From NCBI GenBank assembly GCA_947258705.1, contig CAMYJA010000002.1, forward strand, positions 184,478 through 248,477: a stretch of 64,000 bases of DNA, written 5' to 3'. Every line of letters begins with the position of its first letter. Position 1 is the first letter of the stretch. This DNA comes from an uncultured Hyphomicrobiaceae bacterium. Its GTDB lineage: Bacteria > Pseudomonadota > Alphaproteobacteria > Rhizobiales > CAMYJA01. Under the pieces are notes generated by a model that saw only the letters and a list, made by a program, of their open reading frames with translations, did no database searches and was not told the origin of the DNA. Below, in pieces: positions 21,621 through 33,513 of the stretch. The translations under genes and the position numbers were made by a program.

Positions 21621-21639
21621 TTAAGGAACTATTAACCAT
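21621..21639. promoter_or_regulatory. Perfect CtrA-type box between priA and xerC
   Basis: TTAA (21621-21624), seven bases GGAACTA, then TTAACCAT (21632-21639): an exact match to the CtrA consensus TTAA-N7-TTAAC and to the rhizobial half-site TTAACCAT. It lies 58 bases before the chosen xerC start and 66 bases before priA, so it could act on either divergent gene. cckA, which controls CtrA phosphorylation, is in this window. Confidence 0.6.
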
Positions 21640-21697
21640 ATGGTCCGAGGCTTTGAATGGTCTGGCCGATAATATATGGGGTGGAGGTTTGGTCCAT

Positions 21698-22666
21698 TTG
21701 CTCAAGAACTTGTCCACTGAAATAACAGACGCCACGGATGGGCTTGCGCTTTCCGGCGATCTCATCGACGCTGCGTCCGGCTGGCTCTCCCACCTCGTCG
21801 GGGAGCGTGACCTCGCGGATAAAACCATCGAGGCCTATGAGCGCGATCTCAGGCAATTCCTGGTTTATTTAAAAAAACGTCTCGGGCATACGCCGTGCCT
21901 GGCCGATCTTGAGATGCTGGAGCCGAAAAACTTTCGCGGGTTCCTCGCTTCGCGCAGACGGCAACATGCAACGAGCCGCTCTCTCGCCAGAAGCCTGTCG
22001 GCGCTGAGGATGTTTTTCCGCTATCTCGAAGATCAGGATATCGTCGCCAATCGCGCCATACTCGCCATCCAGAGCCCCAAGATCGGCCATTCCCTGCCGA
22101 AGCCTCTGACGGTGGACAAGGCCAGGTCTCTTGTCGACGAAGGCGTCGAGGCGCAGGCCGAATGGGTCGGGGCGCGCGACACGGCGGTTCTCCTCCTCCT
22201 CTATGGTGCGGGTTTGCGTATCTCGGAATGTCTCGGTCTCAAGGCCGGGGATGCGCCTCGGGTGGGTTGCGACGTTTTGAGAATAACCGGCAAGGGCGGC
22301 AAGGAGCGGCTGGTGCCCGTATTGCCCGTCATTCAGAAATCCGTCGAGCGATATTATGAGCTTTGTCCTTTCGCGTTCAACCTTGACGGGCCGCTCTTCT
22401 TCGGCGTGCGCGGCGGGCCGCTCAGCCCGCGCATCATTCAGCTTCTTATGGAGCGGCTGAGAGAGAAACTGGGGTTGCCCGACACGGCCACGCCGCATGC
22501 GCTCAGGCACAGTTTTGCCACGCATCTTCTGGGGGCCGGCGCCGATCTCAGGCAGATTCAGGAATTGCTCGGCCATGCATCCCTGTCGACGACCCAGGTC
22601 TATACGGAGGTAGACCGGAAACGGCTTCTCAAGGTCTATGAAGCGGCACATCCGCGCTCGAAATAG
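21698..22666 (+). CDS. xerC: Tyrosine recombinase XerC
   Basis: Resolves chromosome dimers at dif with XerD. The N-terminal SAM-like domain begins around 'ASGWLSHLVGERDLADKT'; the catalytic domain carries Arg in 'GAGLRISECLGL', Lys in 'GKGGKERLVP', 'HALRHSFATHLLGAGADLR', 'LGHASLSTTQVYTEVD' with the nucleophilic Tyr. I chose TTG 21698 (322 aa), preceded by GGAGG at a 10-base spacing; the frame is open further upstream to a GTG at 21509, but that overlaps priA and has no family match. Beside priA and under a CtrA-type box. Confidence 0.94.
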   Translation: MLKNLSTEITDATDGLALSGDLIDAASGWLSHLVGERDLADKTIEAYERDLRQFLVYLKKRLGHTPCLADLEMLEPKNFRGFLASRRRQHATSRSLARSLSALRMFFRYLEDQDIVANRAILAIQSPKIGHSLPKPLTVDKARSLVDEGVEAQAEWVGARDTAVLLLLYGAGLRISECLGLKAGDAPRVGCDVLRITGKGGKERLVPVLPVIQKSVERYYELCPFAFNLDGPLFFGVRGGPLSPRIIQLLMERLREKLGLPDTATPHALRHSFATHLLGAGADLRQIQELLGHASLSTTQVYTEVDRKRLLKVYEAAHPRSK

Positions 22667-22687
22667 ACCGGCGGGTTGTTGCCGGTT

Positions 22688-22897
22688 CTAAACCTCAGCC
22701 TTTTTCCGCAGGCGCAGGAGCAGGGCGAGTATCAGCGAAAAGATTCCGACAATAATGGCAACGGCGGTCCAGGCGATGATCGTTGAACCGGTCTCAGCCA
22801 GAAGGATCGCGTAGGCGAGAAATGCGACGACACCGGCGCAAGCGACGCAGACGAGCGATATCGCCATCAGTAGCGTTTTATTGGGTGTTTGGGCCAT
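22688..22897 (-). CDS. Small two-helix membrane protein downstream of lpdA
   Basis: 69 aa, with hydrophobic segments at about 11-33 and 40-61 and a basic C-terminus 'RLRKKAEV', predicting a double-spanning inner-membrane protein with a cytoplasmic tail. It follows lpdA by 12 bases on the same strand, so it is probably co-transcribed. No family recognised. Convergent with xerC; a short ACCGGC/GCCGGT hairpin lies between the two stop codons. Confidence 0.65.
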   Translation of the reverse strand: MAQTPNKTLLMAISLVCVACAGVVAFLAYAILLAETGSTIIAWTAVAIIVGIFSLILALLLRLRKKAEV

Positions 22898-22909
22898 GGC
22901 GACAGAGAT

Positions 22910-24313
22910 TTACATGTGCAAGGGGCGTTTGTCCACGGCCAGGGCCGCCTCCCTGACCGCTTCGGTCAATGTCGGATGAGCATGGCAGGTGCGGGCGAGA
23001 TCTTCCGAAGAGCCGCCAAATTCCATAATCACGGCGGCTTCGGCGATCATCGTTCCCGCATCGGGGCCAATGATGTGAACACCGAGGATCCGATCGGTGG
23101 CCTTGTCGGCCAGGACCTTCACGAATCCTTCCGTCTGATGATTTACCTTGGCGCGGGCATTGGCGGTGAAGGGAAACTTTCCCTTGTTGTATGCGATACC
23201 GGCTTCCTTGAGCTGCTCCTCGGTTTGACCGACACTGGCGACCTCCGGATAGGTGTAAATAACGTTGGGGATGACGTCGTAGTTCACATGACCGGCCTGG
23301 CCGGACAGAATTTCGGCCACTGCAACGCCTTCGTCTCCGGCCTTGTGCGCAAGCATCGGACCGGCGATCACATCGCCTATGGCATAGATGCCCGGAACAT
23401 TTGTCGAGAAATTTTCGTCAACCATGACACGGCCGCGATTGTCGAGACGAACGCCCAGATCCTCCAGGCCCAGGCCATCCGTAGAGGGCTGCCTGCCAAT
23501 GGCGATGAGCGCCCTGCCGGCACTCAGGGTCTGATGTTCGCCGCCTTTCGACGGCTCGATCGTGACGCGTGCGCTTCTCGTAGTCGTCTCTACGCCCGTG
23601 ACCTTGTGGCCGAGCATGAATTTCATGCCCTGTTTGGTCAGAATGCGCTGAAACTGCCTCGATACCTCCTGGTCCATCTCCGGCGTGATCCGGTCCATAT
23701 ATTCGACGACCGAGACTTCCGCACCAAGCCTGCGCCAGACGGAGCCCAGTTCAAGACCGATAACACCGCCACCGACAACGATCATTTTTTTCGGTACTTT
23801 GTGAAGTTCGAGCGCACCCTTTGAGGACAAAACCCTTTTTTCGTCGATTTCGACGCCGGGCAGTGCCGTGACATCGGAGCCTGTCGCAATGACGATCGAT
23901 CCGGCCTTGAGGTCGGTGACGGCGCCGTCGCCCGAAGTCACCTCCACCCGGCCGGGCGCTGCGATCCTGCCAACGCCCTGAAAAGTCGTGATCTTGTTTT
24001 TCTTGAGGAGAAAGGCGACGCCCTGGATATTTCCCTCGACCGCTTCATCCTTGAACGCCATCATTTTCTTGAGGTTAAGGCCGGGCTCGACGTCTATCCC
24101 CATGTCGCCGAGGCCGTTGCCGGCTTCCTCATACAGTTCGGAGGCATGGAGAAGCGCCTTTGACGGGATGCATCCGACATTCAGGCAGGTGCCGCCATGG
24201 GTCGCGCGCTTCTCGACGACGGCGACCTTTCGGCCGAGCTGGGCGGCGCGTATGGCACATATATAGCCGCCCGGGCCCGTGCCGATCACAATGAGGTCGA
24301 AATTTTCCGGCAT
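22910..24313 (-). CDS. lpdA: Dihydrolipoyl dehydrogenase (E3)
   Basis: FAD/NAD oxidoreductase that reoxidises lipoamide of the 2-oxoglutarate dehydrogenase complex. 467 aa, with FAD-binding '[19 protein letters not shown]', redox disulphide '[16 protein letters not shown]', NAD-binding '[15 protein letters not shown]', and the active-site base in '[14 protein letters not shown]'. Third gene of the sucA-sucB-lpdA unit. Confidence 0.98.
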   Translation of the reverse strand: MPENFDLIVIGTGPGGYICAIRAAQLGRKVAVVEKRATHGGTCLNVGCIPSKALLHASELYEEAGNGLGDMGIDVEPGLNLKKMMAFKDEAVEGNIQGVAFLLKKNKITTFQGVGRIAAPGRVEVTSGDGAVTDLKAGSIVIATGSDVTALPGVEIDEKRVLSSKGALELHKVPKKMIVVGGGVIGLELGSVWRRLGAEVSVVEYMDRITPEMDQEVSRQFQRILTKQGMKFMLGHKVTGVETTTRSARVTIEPSKGGEHQTLSAGRALIAIGRQPSTDGLGLEDLGVRLDNRGRVMVDENFSTNVPGIYAIGDVIAGPMLAHKAGDEGVAVAEILSGQAGHVNYDVIPNVIYTYPEVASVGQTEEQLKEAGIAYNKGKFPFTANARAKVNHQTEGFVKVLADKATDRILGVHIIGPDAGTMIAEAAVIMEFGGSSEDLARTCHAHPTLTEAVREAALAVDKRPLHM

Positions 24314-24343
24314 CTATCCATCCAACTCCCAAACAGACTGCGA

Positions 24344-25663
24344 CTATAGCTCCAAAATCAGCCGCTGCGGATCCTCGAGGCTTTCCTTGACGCGCACAAG
24401 GAACGTTACGGCTTCGCGCCCGTCAACCAGCCTGTGATCATATGACAGGGCGAGATACATCATCGGTCGGGCGACGATCTCGCCGTCTCTCACGACCGGT
24501 CTCGTTTCAATGCGGTGCATGCCGAGGATGCCCGATTGTGGGGCGTTCAAAATGGGCGTCGAGAGCAAGGAGCCGAAGACGCCGCCGTTCGACAGCGTGA
24601 AGGTGCCGCCCTGCAGATCCTCGATTGATAATTTACCGTCACGGGCCTGCTCGGCGAAACCGGAGATTTTCGTCTCGATCTCGACGATGCTCATGCGGTC
24701 GGCATCGCGCAGTACCGGCACAACCAGGCCCTTCTCGGTGCCGACGGCAACGCCGATATGATAATAGTTCTTGTAAACAACATCAGTGCCGTCGATCTCG
24801 GCATTGACCGCGGGCACTTCCCGCAAGGCCTGAATGCAGGCTTTAATGAAGAAACCCATGAAGCCCAGGCGAACGCCATGTTTCTTTTCAAAGAGCTCCT
24901 TATATTCATTGCGAAGCTCCATCACCGCTGTCATGTCGACATCGTTAAACGTGGTCAGTATGGCGGCGGTGTTTTGCGCGTCCTTCAGCCTGCGGGCGAT
25001 GGTCTGGCGGAGACGCGTCATGCGAACGCGCTCTTCACGGCTTTCGTCATCCGGCAGGACCGGTAGGCGCAGGTGCTCTGCCGGTGCTGGTGTCGGCACC
25101 GGTTCGGATGCGGGCGCGGACGCGGGCTCTGCAGTTGGCGTGGGCGATGGCGCGGGAGCCGCCTCCGATCTGCGTTCAAGGGCCGACATGACATCGCCTT
25201 TAAGGATTTGACCACGCTTGCCGGTGCCCTCGATAGCGGCCGGATCGATTTGGTTTTCAGCCATCAATTTGCGTGCGGCGGGAGCGGGCGTCATGCCGTT
25301 TCCGGCCGTTGCCGCGGCAGCCTGCGCTTCTGGTTCGGTCGATGGGGCGGGTGCGGCGGCGGCGGGCGCGCCTGCCTGTGCTTCTGGTTCGGGCGAAGGG
25401 GCGGGGGCGGATGCAGGTGTCCCGGCCCCTTCCTTGATCGCGCCCAGAAGCGCGCCAACCTCAACGGTTTCTCCTGCGCCAACCAGAATGTCCGACATTA
25501 TCCCGCTGATCGGCGCCGGCACTTCGAGCGTCACCTTGTCGGTCTCAAGCTCGACCAATGGCTCGTCGGCATTTACATGATCGCCCGGTTTTTTGTACCA
25601 TTGGCCGACCGTTGCTTCGGACACGGATTCACCCAATGTGGGCACGCGAATTTCTGTGGACAT
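24344..25663 (-). CDS. sucB: 2-oxoglutarate dehydrogenase E2, dihydrolipoamide succinyltransferase
   Basis: Core of the 2-oxoglutarate dehydrogenase complex. Start at ATG 25661-25663 ('[16 protein letters not shown]') with AAGGG upstream; 439 aa. Lipoyl domain to about residue 77 with '[14 protein letters not shown]' (lipoylated Lys), an Ala/Pro linker with a repeated '[13 protein letters not shown]'/'[12 protein letters not shown]' unit, peripheral-subunit-binding domain near 130-170, a second linker, then the acyltransferase ending in '[15 protein letters not shown]', with the catalytic His and Asp. Confidence 0.97.
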   Translation of the reverse strand: MSTEIRVPTLGESVSEATVGQWYKKPGDHVNADEPLVELETDKVTLEVPAPISGIMSDILVGAGETVEVGALLGAIKEGAGTPASAPAPSPEPEAQAGAPAAAAPAPSTEPEAQAAAATAGNGMTPAPAARKLMAENQIDPAAIEGTGKRGQILKGDVMSALERRSEAAPAPSPTPTAEPASAPASEPVPTPAPAEHLRLPVLPDDESREERVRMTRLRQTIARRLKDAQNTAAILTTFNDVDMTAVMELRNEYKELFEKKHGVRLGFMGFFIKACIQALREVPAVNAEIDGTDVVYKNYYHIGVAVGTEKGLVVPVLRDADRMSIVEIETKISGFAEQARDGKLSIEDLQGGTFTLSNGGVFGSLLSTPILNAPQSGILGMHRIETRPVVRDGEIVARPMMYLALSYDHRLVDGREAVTFLVRVKESLEDPQRLILEL

Positions 25664-25768
25664 GGCAATCGCCCTTTTTCTTACCTCTACGAACCGCGCT
25701 ATCTGGCTATCGTAGTTCATAATCTTGGTTCTTTTCCAGTTCTGCTCGCATTCTCAATCTGCGAAAAT

Positions 25769-28723
25769 TCAGTCGTTGAGACCCAGCGCCTCGCTGACAA
25801 GCGCGTTCTGCTCGGTCTTGTGCTTGCTCAGGAGACCCGTTGCGGTCGAGGCGGATGCGGACCGGCCGACATAGCGCGGCCGCGCCACCCTGGCGTCGAT
25901 ATGGTCGAGCACCCATTCAATATTCGGTTGTATGAAGGCCCATGCACCCATGTTTTTCGGCTCCTCCTGACACCAGACAAAATCGGCATTGCCAAAACGC
26001 TGCAATTCGTTGATCAGGGCGCGCGCCGGGAAGGGATAAAGCTGTTCAACGCGCAACAGATAAATATCGTCGATGCCCTCTTCTTCACGCTTCTCATAGA
26101 GGTCGTAATAGACCTTGCCCGAGCAGAGGACGACCCTGCGGATTTTCTCGTCCTGGACAAGCGTGATTTTTTCGCCGCTGCTGTATTGGGCAGTATCCCA
26201 GAGAATTCTGTGGAATGTCGAATTCGGGCCGAATTCTTCAAGGGTCGATTTCACCCGCTTGTGGCGCAGCAGGGATTTCGGGGTCATGATAACCAGGGGC
26301 TTGCGAAACTTGCGGTGTAGCTGCCGCCTGAGAATATGGAAATAATTCGCAGGCGTGGTGCAATTTGCGACCTGCATATTGTCTTCGGCACAGAGCTGCA
26401 AATAACGTTCAAGCCGGGCGGAGGAGTGCTCCGGGCCTTGACCTTCATAGCCATGGGGCAGCAGCATGACGAGGCCCGACATGCGCAGCCATTTTCGTTC
26501 ACCGGCCGAGATAAACTGGTCGATAACGACCTGGGCGCCATTTGCGAAATCGCCAAACTGGGCCTCCCACAGCGTCAGGGCCATGGGTTCGGCCAGGGAA
26601 TAGCCATATTCAAAGCCAAGCACCGCCGCTTCCGAGAGCATGGAGTTGATGACTTCGAACGGCGCCTGATCGGGAGATATGTTGCCGAGCGGAACGTATT
26701 GATCTTCGTTTTCCTGATCGAGAAGTACCGCGTGGCGCTGAGAAAAAGTGCCGCGTTCGCAATCCTGACCGGACAGTCGAACCGGCGAACCTTCATTTAC
26801 GAGACTTGCGAAGGCCAGCTGCTCCGCCATTGACCAATCCAGGCCTTCGCCGGTCTCGACCATTTCACGCCGGTTCTTCATCAACCGCGCAAGCGTCTTG
26901 TGGAGCTTGAACGTTCTCGGAACCGTGGTTATGCGCTTGCCCAGGAATTTCAGGGTGTCGATCTCGACGCCGGTATTGCCGCGTCTCGGCCCTTCTTCAG
27001 CCAGGCTGATTGTCGACCACAGGCCGTCAAGCCAGTCGGCCTTGTTCGGCATGTATGACTGGCTGGCCTGAAATTCGCTTTCGAGATGGTCGCCCAGATC
27101 GGCATGCATCCTGGTGACATCTTCCGATGTTAATAGACCTTCCCCGACGAGACGGTCGGCATAGATCTTTGCCACCGTCTCATGCGTCTTGATCCTGCGA
27201 TACATTCGCGGCTGGGTGAATGACGGTTCGTCGCCTTCATTATGGCCATGCCTGCGGTAACAGAACATGTCGATCACGACGGGCTTGTGAAAACGCTGGC
27301 GGAACTCGGTTGCAACCTTCGCCACGTAGACAACGGCTTCCGGATCATCGCCATTGGCATGAAATATCGGCGCCTCGACCATCCGTGCCACATCCGACGG
27401 ATAGGGGGAGGAGCGCGAAAAAACCGGCGAGGTGGTGAAGCCGATCTGATTGTTGATGATGAAATGTATCGAGCCGCCGGTCCGGTGCCCTTTCAGGCCT
27501 GAGAGCCCGAGGCATTCGGCTACGACGCCCTGACCGGCAAATGCCGCATCGCCGTGCAGGAGAAGCGGCAATACCCCTTTGCGCTCGCGGTCGTCATCAT
27601 GATCCTGTTTTGCACGCACCTTGCCGAGAACCACCGGGTCGACAATCTCAAGATGCGAGGGATTGGCCGTGAGGGACAAATGCACATTGTTGCCATCGAA
27701 GACGCGATCGGATGATGCGCCGAGGTGATATTTCACGTCGCCGGAACCTTCAACGTCTTCGGGTTTCGACGCGCCGCCCTTGAACTCGTGAAATATTGCG
27801 CTTCTGGGCTTGCCCATCACATTGGAGAGAATATTGAGGCGGCCGCGATGGGCCATGCCCAAAACGATCTGCTTGAGGCCGAGCTGGCCACCGCGCTTGA
27901 TGATCTGCTCGAGCGCGGGCACGACCGCTTCGCCGCCCTCGAGGCCAAAACGTTTCGTGCCGGTATATTTTTTATGCAGGAAACGTTCAAAACCCTCGGC
28001 TTCGATCAGCTTGTTGAGGATCGCGAGCTTTCCTTCGGGCGTGAAGCTGACTTCCTTCTCGGGCCCTTCGATGCGCTCCTGTATCCATGCCTTTTGCTCC
28101 GGATCGGATATATGCATGAACTCGACGCCGATATGCCGGCAATAGGTTCTGCGGAGAATGCTCATGATTTCCCGCAATGTCGCCGTCGTCAGGCCAAGAA
28201 CGTTATCCAGAAAAATCGGCCGGTCCATATCGGCTTTCGTAAAACCGTAAGTCGACGGCTTGAGTTCAGGATGCTCCTCGCGTTCTTTCAGACCCAGGGG
28301 ATCGAGATCGGCCTCAAGGTGACCACGAACACGGTAGGAGCGGATGAGCATCAATGCCCTGACGGAATCCTGGGTCGCACGCATGGTGCTGGCTGGCGAG
28401 ACATCGGCGCCAAAATATTGCGCGGTGGCTGCGAGTTTGTCCTCTATGGCGCTTTCAATGCCCGCCCAATCGCCGGTCATTGCCGCGGTTTCCTCGCCAT
28501 TGTTCTCGCGCATCATATCGTCCGGCGTCCAGGACGGGCCGTCGATTTCGACGCTCACATCATGCCGGTCGTCCTGAAGATTGGCGAAAAAAATGCGCCA
28601 TTCCTCGCTGACGGAACCGGGATTCTCCTGATAGCGTGCGTGCAATTCCTCGATATAGGGGGCATTCGCTCCCTGCAGAAAAGAGGTGCTTGCAAACGCC
28701 TTGTTCAGATCCTGGCGTGACAT
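25769..28723 (-). CDS. sucA: 2-oxoglutarate dehydrogenase E1
   Basis: Thiamine-diphosphate enzyme that decarboxylates 2-oxoglutarate. 984 aa, normal length. The N-terminal E2-binding helix 'GANAPYIEELHARYQENP', 'LGMAHRGRLNIL', and ThDP/Mg2+ motif 'LHGDAAFAGQGVVAECLGLS' through 'NNQIGFTT' are all present, as are 'HGYEGQGPEHSSARLER' and the C-terminal 'QEEPKNMGAW'. Starts the sucA-sucB-lpdA group, 165 bases after sucD. Confidence 0.98.
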   Translation of the reverse strand: MSRQDLNKAFASTSFLQGANAPYIEELHARYQENPGSVSEEWRIFFANLQDDRHDVSVEIDGPSWTPDDMMRENNGEETAAMTGDWAGIESAIEDKLAATAQYFGADVSPASTMRATQDSVRALMLIRSYRVRGHLEADLDPLGLKEREEHPELKPSTYGFTKADMDRPIFLDNVLGLTTATLREIMSILRRTYCRHIGVEFMHISDPEQKAWIQERIEGPEKEVSFTPEGKLAILNKLIEAEGFERFLHKKYTGTKRFGLEGGEAVVPALEQIIKRGGQLGLKQIVLGMAHRGRLNILSNVMGKPRSAIFHEFKGGASKPEDVEGSGDVKYHLGASSDRVFDGNNVHLSLTANPSHLEIVDPVVLGKVRAKQDHDDDRERKGVLPLLLHGDAAFAGQGVVAECLGLSGLKGHRTGGSIHFIINNQIGFTTSPVFSRSSPYPSDVARMVEAPIFHANGDDPEAVVYVAKVATEFRQRFHKPVVIDMFCYRRHGHNEGDEPSFTQPRMYRRIKTHETVAKIYADRLVGEGLLTSEDVTRMHADLGDHLESEFQASQSYMPNKADWLDGLWSTISLAEEGPRRGNTGVEIDTLKFLGKRITTVPRTFKLHKTLARLMKNRREMVETGEGLDWSMAEQLAFASLVNEGSPVRLSGQDCERGTFSQRHAVLLDQENEDQYVPLGNISPDQAPFEVINSMLSEAAVLGFEYGYSLAEPMALTLWEAQFGDFANGAQVVIDQFISAGERKWLRMSGLVMLLPHGYEGQGPEHSSARLERYLQLCAEDNMQVANCTTPANYFHILRRQLHRKFRKPLVIMTPKSLLRHKRVKSTLEEFGPNSTFHRILWDTAQYSSGEKITLVQDEKIRRVVLCSGKVYYDLYEKREEEGIDDIYLLRVEQLYPFPARALINELQRFGNADFVWCQEEPKNMGAWAFIQPNIEWVLDHIDARVARPRYVGRSASASTATGLLSKHKTEQNALVSEALGLND

Positions 28724-28888
28724 GTCATTCGGGTCCTCTGGTCTTGAATTTGTCCCGGGTTAGAACGCCCCCGGACATTTGACTGACCATCAATTTCACA
28801 AACCTTCACCGACAAATCATACGAAAATGACAAATCTTACGAAGCTTCGTTCACTACTCAACAGATGTAGTGCTTCCCGGGCCCGATT

Positions 28889-29764
28889 TCACCCCGCCAA
28901 TATGCCGGCAAGCGTCGTCCCCAGTGAAGCGGGCGAATCCGCGACCGCGATGCCGGCGGATTTCATCGCTTCAATCTTGTCTCCGGCGCCGCCCTTGCCA
29001 CCGGAGATGATGGCGCCCGCATGACCCATGCGGCGGCCGGGCGGCGCTGTCAAGCCGGCGATAAAACCGACGGTCGGCTTCTTGACGGTCGCCGATTTAA
29101 GGAACGCCGCAGCCTCTTCCTCGGCAGAGCCTCCGATTTCGCCGATCATGATGATTGATTCGGTCTCGTTATCGGACAAAAACATGTCAAGGACGTCGAT
29201 AAATTCAGTGCCCTTTACCGGGTCGCCGCCGATGCCGACGCAGGTGGATTGACCGAAGCCCGCGGCCGTCGTCTGAGCAACGGCTTCATAAGTGAGCGTG
29301 CCCGACCGCGATACGATGCCGACCGTGCCGCGTTTGTGGATGTGGCCGGGCATGATGCCTATCTTGCACGCATCAGGCGTGATGACGCCCGGGCAGTTCG
29401 GACCGATCAACCGTGACTTCGAGCGGTCGAGAGCGCGTTTCACCTTGACCATGTCCGTGACCGGAATGCCCTCGGTGATGGTGACGATAAGGGGGACTTC
29501 CGCGTCGATGGCTTCGATGATGGCGTCCGCTGCAAATGGCGGCGGTACGTAGACCGCGCTCGCCGTGGCGCCGGTTGTTTCGACCGCATCCGCCACCGTA
29601 TCGAATATCGGCAGGCCAAGGTGCTCCTGGCCGCCTTTGCCGGGGGTGACGCCGCCGACCATTCTGGTGCCGTATGCGATGGCCTGTTCCGAATGAAACG
29701 TGCCCTGGCTTCCTGTAAAACCCTGACATATGACCTTGGTGCTTTCATCGACGAGTATGGACAT
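28889..29764 (-). CDS. sucD: Succinyl-CoA synthetase subunit alpha
   Basis: CoA-binding, phosphohistidine-carrying subunit of succinyl-CoA synthetase. 291 aa, CoA-binding Rossmann '[19 protein letters not shown]', '[13 protein letters not shown]', and the phosphorylated His in '[18 protein letters not shown]'. The ATG overlaps the sucC stop by one base (coordinate 29764). Confidence 0.98.
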   Translation of the reverse strand: MSILVDESTKVICQGFTGSQGTFHSEQAIAYGTRMVGGVTPGKGGQEHLGLPIFDTVADAVETTGATASAVYVPPPFAADAIIEAIDAEVPLIVTITEGIPVTDMVKVKRALDRSKSRLIGPNCPGVITPDACKIGIMPGHIHKRGTVGIVSRSGTLTYEAVAQTTAAGFGQSTCVGIGGDPVKGTEFIDVLDMFLSDNETESIIMIGEIGGSAEEEAAAFLKSATVKKPTVGFIAGLTAPPGRRMGHAGAIISGGKGGAGDKIEAMKSAGIAVADSPASLGTTLAGILAG

Positions 29765-30963
29765 CAGCCTGCCTCCCTGACCTGAGCGACAATCTTGCGG
29801 GCGGCGTCGCCGAGATCGTCGGCTGCGATGATCGCCAGGCCCGAGTCGTTCAGCATCCTCTTGCCAATATCGACATTCGTTCCTTCCAGGCGCACGACCA
29901 GGGGCACGTTGATCGCCATTTCCTTGGCCGCGGCGACGATCCCCTCGGCGATTATGTCGCAGCGCATGATGCCGCCGAAAATGTTGACGAGGATTCCCTT
30001 AACATTGGGGTCGGAGAGGATGATCTTGAAGGCGTTCATCACCTGCTCCTTGTTGGCGCCGCCGCCGACATCGAGAAAATTTGCGGGCTCCGAGCCTTCA
30101 AGCTTGATAATGTCCATGGTCGCCATGGCAAGCCCTGCTCCGTTCACCATGCAGCCGATTTCGCCGTCGAGCTTGACATAGTTGAGGTCATAGCGCGATG
30201 CCTCGACCTCGGCGGGGTCCTCCTCTTCTATGTCTCTCAACTCGATGACATCAGGGTGCCTGAACAGGGCATTGCTGTCGAAATTGATTTTGGCGTCAAG
30301 GCATTTCAAATCGCCGTCCTCGGTGACGATCAACGGATTGATTTCGAGCATGCTCATGTCTTTTTCGACAAAGGCGCGGTACAGATTTCCGACAAGCCTG
30401 ACGCATTGCTTCACCTGGTCGCCTTTCAGCCCCAGTCCGAAAGCGATCTTGCGGCCGTGAAAGGGCATGTAGCCGGTGGCCGGATCGATGGTCAGGGTGT
30501 GGATTTTCTCCGGGGTATCGGCCGCGACCTGTTCGATATCCATTCCACCCTCGGTCGAGGAGATAAAAGCGATGCGCGATGTGGCGCGGTCAACAAGGGC
30601 GGAGAGGTAGAGTTCGGTGGCGATCGATGAGCCGTCTTCTATATAAAGGCGCTTCACCACGCGGCCTGCGGGGCCCGACTGATGGGTGACCAGCGTCTTG
30701 CCCAGCATCTGCTCGGCGTTGTCGCGCACCTCTTCGGCCGATCTGGACAGCCGCACACCGCCCTGTTCGCCGGCCTCCGGTTCGGTGAACCTGCCTTTTC
30801 CGCGGCCGCCGGCATGGATTTGCGATTTGACCACCCAAATCGGGCCGCCCAGCTCCTTGGCCGCGTGCAAGGCTTCATCGGGGGAAAAGACAGCCATTCC
30901 CACGGGTACCGGCACGTCAAATTCCCTGAGCAGCGCCTTGGCCTGATATTCATGAATATTCAT
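29764..30963 (-). CDS. sucC: Succinyl-CoA synthetase subunit beta
   Basis: ATP-grasp subunit that makes ATP or GTP from succinyl-CoA. 399 aa, start '[20 protein letters not shown]', '[12 protein letters not shown]' in the nucleotide-binding region, and '[15 protein letters not shown]' in the ligase domain. Located between mdh and sucD, as in most alphaproteobacteria. Confidence 0.98.
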   Translation of the reverse strand: MNIHEYQAKALLREFDVPVPVGMAVFSPDEALHAAKELGGPIWVVKSQIHAGGRGKGRFTEPEAGEQGGVRLSRSAEEVRDNAEQMLGKTLVTHQSGPAGRVVKRLYIEDGSSIATELYLSALVDRATSRIAFISSTEGGMDIEQVAADTPEKIHTLTIDPATGYMPFHGRKIAFGLGLKGDQVKQCVRLVGNLYRAFVEKDMSMLEINPLIVTEDGDLKCLDAKINFDSNALFRHPDVIELRDIEEEDPAEVEASRYDLNYVKLDGEIGCMVNGAGLAMATMDIIKLEGSEPANFLDVGGGANKEQVMNAFKIILSDPNVKGILVNIFGGIMRCDIIAEGIVAAAKEMAINVPLVVRLEGTNVDIGKRMLNDSGLAIIAADDLGDAARKIVAQVREAG

Positions 30964-31000
30964 CGTTTATCCTGGCTTTCCATGGTGTCCCGACGTTTCC

Positions 31001-31996
<996 letters not shown>

Positions 31997-32076
31997 TCAG
32001 GCTTTTGCCCTGCCGAAAATCGCACGATTGGAATAGACCTTTCCAAAGCACTCGGCAAGGTGCCACGATCAGGTAT

Positions 32077-33195
32077 TCAGGATGCTGCATGTGTGTGAAC
32101 CGCGCCGTGGGGCGCTGCCAGATACTCCTCTGAACGCATTTCTGCGAGACGGGAAATTGTGCGCTTGAAGTGCTCGGATCCTTTCCCGACCTGATAAATC
32201 GACGCGGGCTCCGCCTCGGCGGATATGATCAGCTTGACACGATTATCGTAAAGCGTGTCAACAAGATTAATAAATCTGCGGGCCTCATTGCGCTGCTCGG
32301 GCTTGAGAACGGGAATATCGTCAATGAATATGGTGTGATATGAGCGCGCGATCGTGAGGTAGTCCGCGGCGCCGAGGGGCTGGCCGCATATCTCTTCGAA
32401 ACTGAACCGCGCGCAGCCCATCGCTGTCAGCGGCACGAGCAGTGAACGGCCACCCAGATCATGTTGCTCCGGAACGCCTGACAAGCCATTGGTGATCGCT
32501 AGCCATGCCGCGTCCATCTCGGTTTTGGAATTCGCATCCAGCGGAGTGAAATAGAGTTTGCGACTGGTAAGCTTCTCAAGCCGGTAGTCCCGGTCCGCTT
32601 CAAGTTCGTAAACCTCCAGATGGTCCTCGATAAGCTCGATAAACGGCACGAAGAGCTGGCGGTTGAGGCCGTCCTTGTAGAGCTCGGCGGGATGAGCGTT
32701 CGAGGTTGCGACGATGACCGTTTTCAATTCGATGAGGGCGCTGAATAATCGGGCCAGGACCATGGCATCGGTTATGTCGGTGACGTGCAGTTCGTCGAAA
32801 CAAAGAAGCGCCGCCTCTTTCGATATGGACTCCGCCACGATCTTGATCGGGTCACCTTTGGATGTCTCGCGCGCGGCCGCGATCCTTTCATGCACGTCGA
32901 TCATGAATTCGAAAAAATGATAGCGCCGTTTCGGCTCGAACGGGACTGCCTTGAAAAACATGTCCATGGCCAAGGTTTTGCCACGGCCGACCCTGCCGAA
33001 AATATACAAACCCTTTGGCGCCTCGCCGCGATTGCGCGTGAAATAGAAAAAAATGTCCGTGATGTCCGGCGGTGTGTAGTTGGAAAGGCGGTTCGAGAGA
33101 AGCTGGAGCTTTTCAAACAAAAGCGCCTGGCTTTGATCGAATTCAAGGACGCCTGACTGAACAAGCCTGCGATATTGTTCGACCAGTGTGGTCAC
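32077..33195 (-). CDS. zapE: Cell division protein ZapE (AFG1-like ATPase)
   Basis: AFG1/ZapE P-loop ATPase that acts on the Z-ring in proteobacteria and is related to a mitochondrial proteostasis factor. 372 aa, Walker A 'GRVGRGKTLAMDMF' near residue 67, Walker B 'LCFDELHVTDITDA', 'LVATSNAHPAELYKDGLNR' region. Located beside mdh, the frequent alphaproteobacterial setting. Confidence 0.95.
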   Translation of the reverse strand: MTTLVEQYRRLVQSGVLEFDQSQALLFEKLQLLSNRLSNYTPPDITDIFFYFTRNRGEAPKGLYIFGRVGRGKTLAMDMFFKAVPFEPKRRYHFFEFMIDVHERIAAARETSKGDPIKIVAESISKEAALLCFDELHVTDITDAMVLARLFSALIELKTVIVATSNAHPAELYKDGLNRQLFVPFIELIEDHLEVYELEADRDYRLEKLTSRKLYFTPLDANSKTEMDAAWLAITNGLSGVPEQHDLGGRSLLVPLTAMGCARFSFEEICGQPLGAADYLTIARSYHTIFIDDIPVLKPEQRNEARRFINLVDTLYDNRVKLIISAEAEPASIYQVGKGSEHFKRTISRLAEMRSEEYLAAPHGAVHTHAAS

Positions 33196-33513
33196 TGTTG
33201 AATCCCTTCAGGATTGCCGAATTCTATTCCAATTTGACGCCGGCCGGAGAGGCTGACCTTGTGCCTCTAAACAATATGCACGGTCAAGCTCCTCATTTGA
33301 CCGGAATATGACAGATCCATGCACTGAGCGCATGTTTGGAATGCGGTTCATAGGTTCTATTTCGGTCATGGATGCACCATATGTTGATCGCAATCGACGG
33401 GGCAATGGCTGGTCCGCGAGGCCTGCCCTCCCGGACCATATAAAAAAGGCTGCTTTGGAGGAAATTACTGGAAACTCATCCGCTTTCGTAAAAGCGTGTT
33501 AACGAGGTGTCAT
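33196..33513. other. Intergenic region between zapE and the GNAT gene
   Basis: About 318 bases between divergent genes. It contains a weak hairpin (AGAGGC/GCCTCT near 33246-33268), an A/T-rich patch at 33440-33447, and the GNAT ribosome binding site GAGGTG at 33504-33509. Short open frames here have no ribosome binding site and no recognisable sequence; I call no gene. Confidence 0.45.

Noticed and set aside
21509-21697. Upstream extension of xerC to GTG 21509
   Set aside because: Overlaps the priA start on the other strand, encodes sequence with no family match, and passes through the CtrA-type box.
22889-23824. Plus-strand open frame opposite lpdA
   Set aside because: Mirror of the lpdA frame; no independent support.
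25073-26320. Long plus-strand open frame opposite sucB and sucA
   Set aside because: Shadow of conserved coding sequence, produced by high GC codon use.
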